Source: CAZUTK01 sp964623265 (GTDB taxonomy: Bacteria; Electryoneota; B3-LCP). Taken from it: a stretch of 7,797 nucleotides of DNA. The DNA is taken from contig CAZUTK010000093.1 of NCBI GenBank assembly GCA_964623265.1, positions 1-7,797 of the forward strand, in the 5' to 3' direction. This document shows positions 6,701 to 7,797 of the stretch, in pieces. Below the pieces are notes generated by a model. It searched no databases. It had not been told where the DNA came from and worked only from the letters and a program-made list of their open reading frames with translations. A program made the position numbers and the translations under genes. The first letter of the stretch is position 1; each line of letters begins with the position of its first letter.

Positions 6701-6802
6701 ATCCTGCTGAGTTGCGGGAGGAGCGAAGGCGAAGACGATTCCGGCGCAAACAATGCTCGAACCGGCGGCGATCAGGCTGAGAAGGGTGCGCGTTCGCGGC
6801 AT
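3764..6802 (-). CDS. Secreted zinc metalloprotease (thermolysin/fungalysin-like) with type IX sorting tail
   Basis: The 1012-residue product would be exported and cleave extracellular protein. Residues 1-27 form a signal peptide (Arg3/Arg5, hydrophobic core, cleavage near AFA); Cys19 is not in a lipobox. Residues about 122-250 resemble an FTP/PepSY propeptide that keeps the enzyme inactive. Residues 252-320 resemble a carboxypeptidase-regulatory-like beta domain (GNYVLNGLLSGTY at 296-308). The catalytic part has HEYTH (His423, Glu424, His427) and NEGWSD with Glu450 as the third zinc ligand and Asp454. HADGRIFGGALWDL (496-509) resembles the M36 helix. NGGPH puts His556 in the likely place of thermolysin His231. 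Residues about 575-697 are an Ig-like stretch with a Gly/Asp-rich start (NGDGFYDPGE, 595-604). Residues 700-910 resemble a flavodoxin/GATase-like fold (ILLVDDDGG at 702-710). Residues 926-1012 are a type A sorting domain with PNPFNPTT. The start at 6802 has GGAG 6 nt upstream. The open frame runs on to 7354, but that part overlaps the next gene and precedes the promoter. Exact M4 versus M36 placement is uncertain. Confidence 0.88.
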   Translation of the reverse strand: MPRTRTLLSLIAAGSSIVCAGIVFAFAPPATQQDPLIGSARLLVPPMRSAALDAASLLGSGADSWRGVRAEGPELSFAAHGAPLPIPGCGFLPNSSAALREFTRWANRFRAAWGLGSEVEFLPLNVWEFKEIWHISLQPAIGGVPIYGSRLDGKLNRDGFLHAVRARLFPSQGSAAPFRLTDRQALSQLTNDPSARLEFSRKIYYPLPTGETFELLPAWQILAATDQADFRPAGIVQAQTGEILLQYNDAAFDGVSGSVLGWVLPAYWDDEPQSWAQKNQWVNVVGQSIVYTNSSGNYVLNGLLSGTYTVQGKLQGLYVDVNNDDGPDAFFTSPASTGSPLNWTWNYDLARQDEVNMYYHVDRVHAYFKTLQNDFTALDFPLPATVGYGTGYENAFWNGSGIYFGTGGGTFRNFALFCDVIYHEYTHGVTDMIYPPGMLPYTGQPGAMNEGWSDYFACTITDEPLIGEGGLYVSGQVMRNLDNTLRYPDNWAGEVHADGRIFGGALWDLRERIGAGTADSLIHFAKYDLAESWEDYFLDVLELDDDDGNLANGGPHSAEIYEAFGLHGIGPGADPMLAILLGQALENGSGGSQGNGDGFYDPGEIVSIAFSVADSRYLYPPAAQGVTVAVTTDNPLLTLNPQSFELGDILPGATVAAPENLLITISPDAELSFTRLYFQITANGGSYQTEDEFEILIGHPQILLVDDDGGDHYQQFYDSALRAWGQVFSTYDVAASGPILLSHLNQFDAVIWLTGNEAQNTLTESDRAALAAFLTAGGNLLLSGQNLVEDIGSSAFFADYLKASPVAGSVNNYVLDGVPGDPISDSTWVMILGAESGNNQTSPGAVSALSGAAEIYHYRNDPQARAGAVRYDGGAFKTVTFAFGCEAVSGLASSTPRAEVLTSVLAWFGLETGVSPQPQAIPPTAFALYPPHPNPFNPTTTLTFDLPRPARTTLEIFDVGGRKVQIVGFEESHLQAGLHTITFDGSELPSGVYFAQLRAGEHTAVKKMVLMK

Positions 6803-6826
6803 AATTGACTCCGTGTTGGTTTCCAT

Positions 6827-6855
6827 AAAATACGACGAGAAGCGCCGCTTGTCAA
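6827..6855 (-). promoter_or_regulatory. Near-consensus sigma-70 promoter of the protease gene
   Basis: On the minus strand a perfect TTGACA (complement of 6850-6855) is followed after exactly 17 nt by TATTTT (complement of 6827-6832). Transcription would start near 6820, leaving a leader of about 18 nt that contains GGAG (complement of 6809-6812), 6 nt before the ATG at 6800-6802. The in-frame upstream ATG at 6824-6826 directly abuts the -10 box and would lie before the transcript start. The promoter therefore supports the downstream start and a transcription unit separate from the radical SAM gene. Confidence 0.75.
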
Positions 6856-6951
6856 GCGCGAAACCGAGAAATGCGCCGTTCCGTGCCGATGACGGGGCGC
6901 GCAAACTGTTCGTGATGGATTTTCTTAGGATGGAATAAGATCGGGTTGGCG

Positions 6952-7797
6952 TTACGGTAGGGATCGGCGCAGCACCTGTTCGATCGGGCGCCCCTGTTCG
7001 ACGGCGAGGATCAACGCTTCGCCTAAAGCGGCGTCGCCTTTGGAGATCAGCGCTGCCAGTCTTTCCATCCGCGTGGATTCGAATTGGACGGTGACTCCCG
7101 GGATTCGGCGGATCTCTGCCCGCAGGCGCCGCTTGACGGCGTCCAGTTCCGCCGCCGGCGCGAAGGGTTCTTCCCCCCAGGGCGTTCCCGGCTTGGGGAT
7201 GAAGCTGGAAATGTTCAGATCGAAGCGCAGTTCGCAGGGCGTCTGCCGGCGCAGACGGCGCATCAGGTCGAGGATCTTTTCCGGAGGCTCGCGCTGCGGC
7301 AGTCCGATTAGAAAGTAAAGGCGGATTCTGCGGATTTTCGCCTTCGCCGCCCATTCCGCCATCCGCAGCAGGTCTTCGTCGGTCGCCTTCTTGCCCAACG
7401 CGGGGCGCAGCGCTTCATCTCCGGCTTCCGGCGCCACGGTCAGAGTCTTCATCCCCCCTTGCGCCAGCAGTTCGATCAGCTCCTCGTCGCAGCGTTCGAT
7501 GCGCAGGGAAGAGACGGTGACTTCTCTGCCGGATTGCACGATCGCCCGGATCAGCCGCTTCAGCGCGGGGTGGTCGCCCACGGCGCCTCCGACCAAGCCG
7601 ACTTTTTTCGCTCCCAGGCAGTCGCTGTGCGCCATCTTGGCGAGGATCGCGTCTTCTTTCGCGAAGCGGGCGGGAAAGACGCGGCGCACGACGCAGAAGA
7701 GGCAGCCGCGCGGACAGCCGCGCGTCAATTCAACCAGCCAGCAATCGCCGAAGTGCCCGGCGGGATGAACAGCGGACGAAGCGGCGGGCTCCATTGG
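6952..7797 (-). CDS. Radical SAM protein, 5' end beyond the window
   Basis: This is a radical S-adenosylmethionine enzyme. CPRGCLFC gives the CxxxCxxC triad that holds the 4Fe-4S cluster (Cys27, Cys31, Cys34, counting from the Met at 7792-7794). Further matches to a B12-binding-type radical SAM group are GGAVGDHP (69-76), VAPEAGDEALR (120-130), RLYFLIGLP (158-166), SSFIPKPGTPW (196-206) and SKGDAALGEA (251-260). Members of that group usually carry about 200 residues, often a cobalamin-binding domain, before the cluster motif. The segment just ahead of it here (AVHPAGHFGDCWLVELTRGC) looks like their linker, and the frame stays open to the window edge. The visible Met is therefore probably internal, though a 280-residue protein starting there is not excluded. 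The substrate is unknown. It lies 149 nt upstream of the protease gene, which has its own promoter, so I see no operon link. No clear terminator follows it. Confidence 0.85.
   Translation of the reverse strand, partial: PMEPAASSAVHPAGHFGDCWLVELTRGCPRGCLFCVVRRVFPARFAKEDAILAKMAHSDCLGAKKVGLVGGAVGDHPALKRLIRAIVQSGREVTVSSLRIERCDEELIELLAQGGMKTLTVAPEAGDEALRPALGKKATDEDLLRMAEWAAKAKIRRIRLYFLIGLPQREPPEKILDLMRRLRRQTPCELRFDLNISSFIPKPGTPWGEEPFAPAAELDAVKRRLRAEIRRIPGVTVQFESTRMERLAALISKGDAALGEALILAVEQGRPIEQVLRRSLP

Noticed and set aside
6860..6910. Possible terminator after the radical SAM gene
   Set aside because: TGCGC/GCGCA pairing is only 5 bp over a long loop, with no convincing T-tract on the minus strand.
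6803..7354. N-terminal extension of the protease frame, about 184 residues
   Set aside because: It overlaps the radical SAM gene on the same strand in another frame, has low-complexity Arg/Pro/Ala composition, and precedes the promoter and ribosome site that fit the start at 6802.
1..7797. CRISPR array, tRNA, rRNA, insertion sequence, toxin-antitoxin or defence system
   Set aside because: No regularly spaced repeats, cloverleaf, transposase motif or known defence protein was found on reading both strands.

Overview
The window reads as a stretch of bacterial chromosome, GC-rich in its genes, with AT-richer gaps. Its best taxonomic clue is the large secreted protease. That protein ends in a C-terminal domain with the PNPFNPTT-type motif and a closing KKMVLMK, typical of type IX secretion / FlgD-like sorting domains. 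Such tails are common in the Fibrobacteres-Chlorobi-Bacteroidetes group and neighbouring candidate phyla (Zixibacteria, KSB1, Calditrichaeota, Cloacimonetes, Marinimicrobia and similar). The GC-rich coding sequence suggests a candidate phylum rather than Bacteroidetes proper. This assignment is inference.

Layout. Positions 1-149 hold no supportable gene, but contain a strong rho-independent terminator (90-125) that would stop transcription entering from the left. Positions 150-2171 are a two-gene minus-strand operon, gmd then fcl, 30 nt apart. Together they encode the two enzymes that turn GDP-D-mannose into GDP-L-fucose for surface polysaccharide or glycan synthesis. A 290-nt AT-rich divergent gap (2172-2461) separates gmd from a plus-strand gene. 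It carries promoter candidates in both directions, a run of GAATTC-like half-sites, and a widely spaced 9-bp inverted repeat. The plus-strand gene (2462-3592) encodes a probable outer-membrane beta-barrel protein of unknown function with a C-terminal coiled coil. The convergent gap 3593-3763 contains four consecutive hairpins. The outer two look like terminators for the two converging genes; the second, at 3656-3697, looks like a compact intergenic repeat or structured element.

Positions 3764-6802 (minus) encode a 1012-residue secreted zinc metalloprotease of the thermolysin/fungalysin (gluzincin) type. Its visible parts are an FTP/PepSY-like propeptide, an inserted carboxypeptidase-regulatory-like domain, an HEYTH...E catalytic domain, an Ig-like stretch, a flavodoxin/GATase-like stretch and the sorting tail. 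A near-consensus promoter (TTGACA, 17 nt, TATTTT) sits just before it and fixes its start. At the right edge (6952-7797, minus) is a radical SAM enzyme, probably cut off by the window at its N-terminal side.

Functionally, four of the five genes bear on the cell surface: nucleotide-sugar supply, an envelope barrel and an exported protease. The radical SAM gene has no evident link to them. I see no CRISPR array, tRNA, rRNA, insertion sequence or defence system. The most unusual non-coding items are the convergent hairpin cluster and the divergent regulatory gap.
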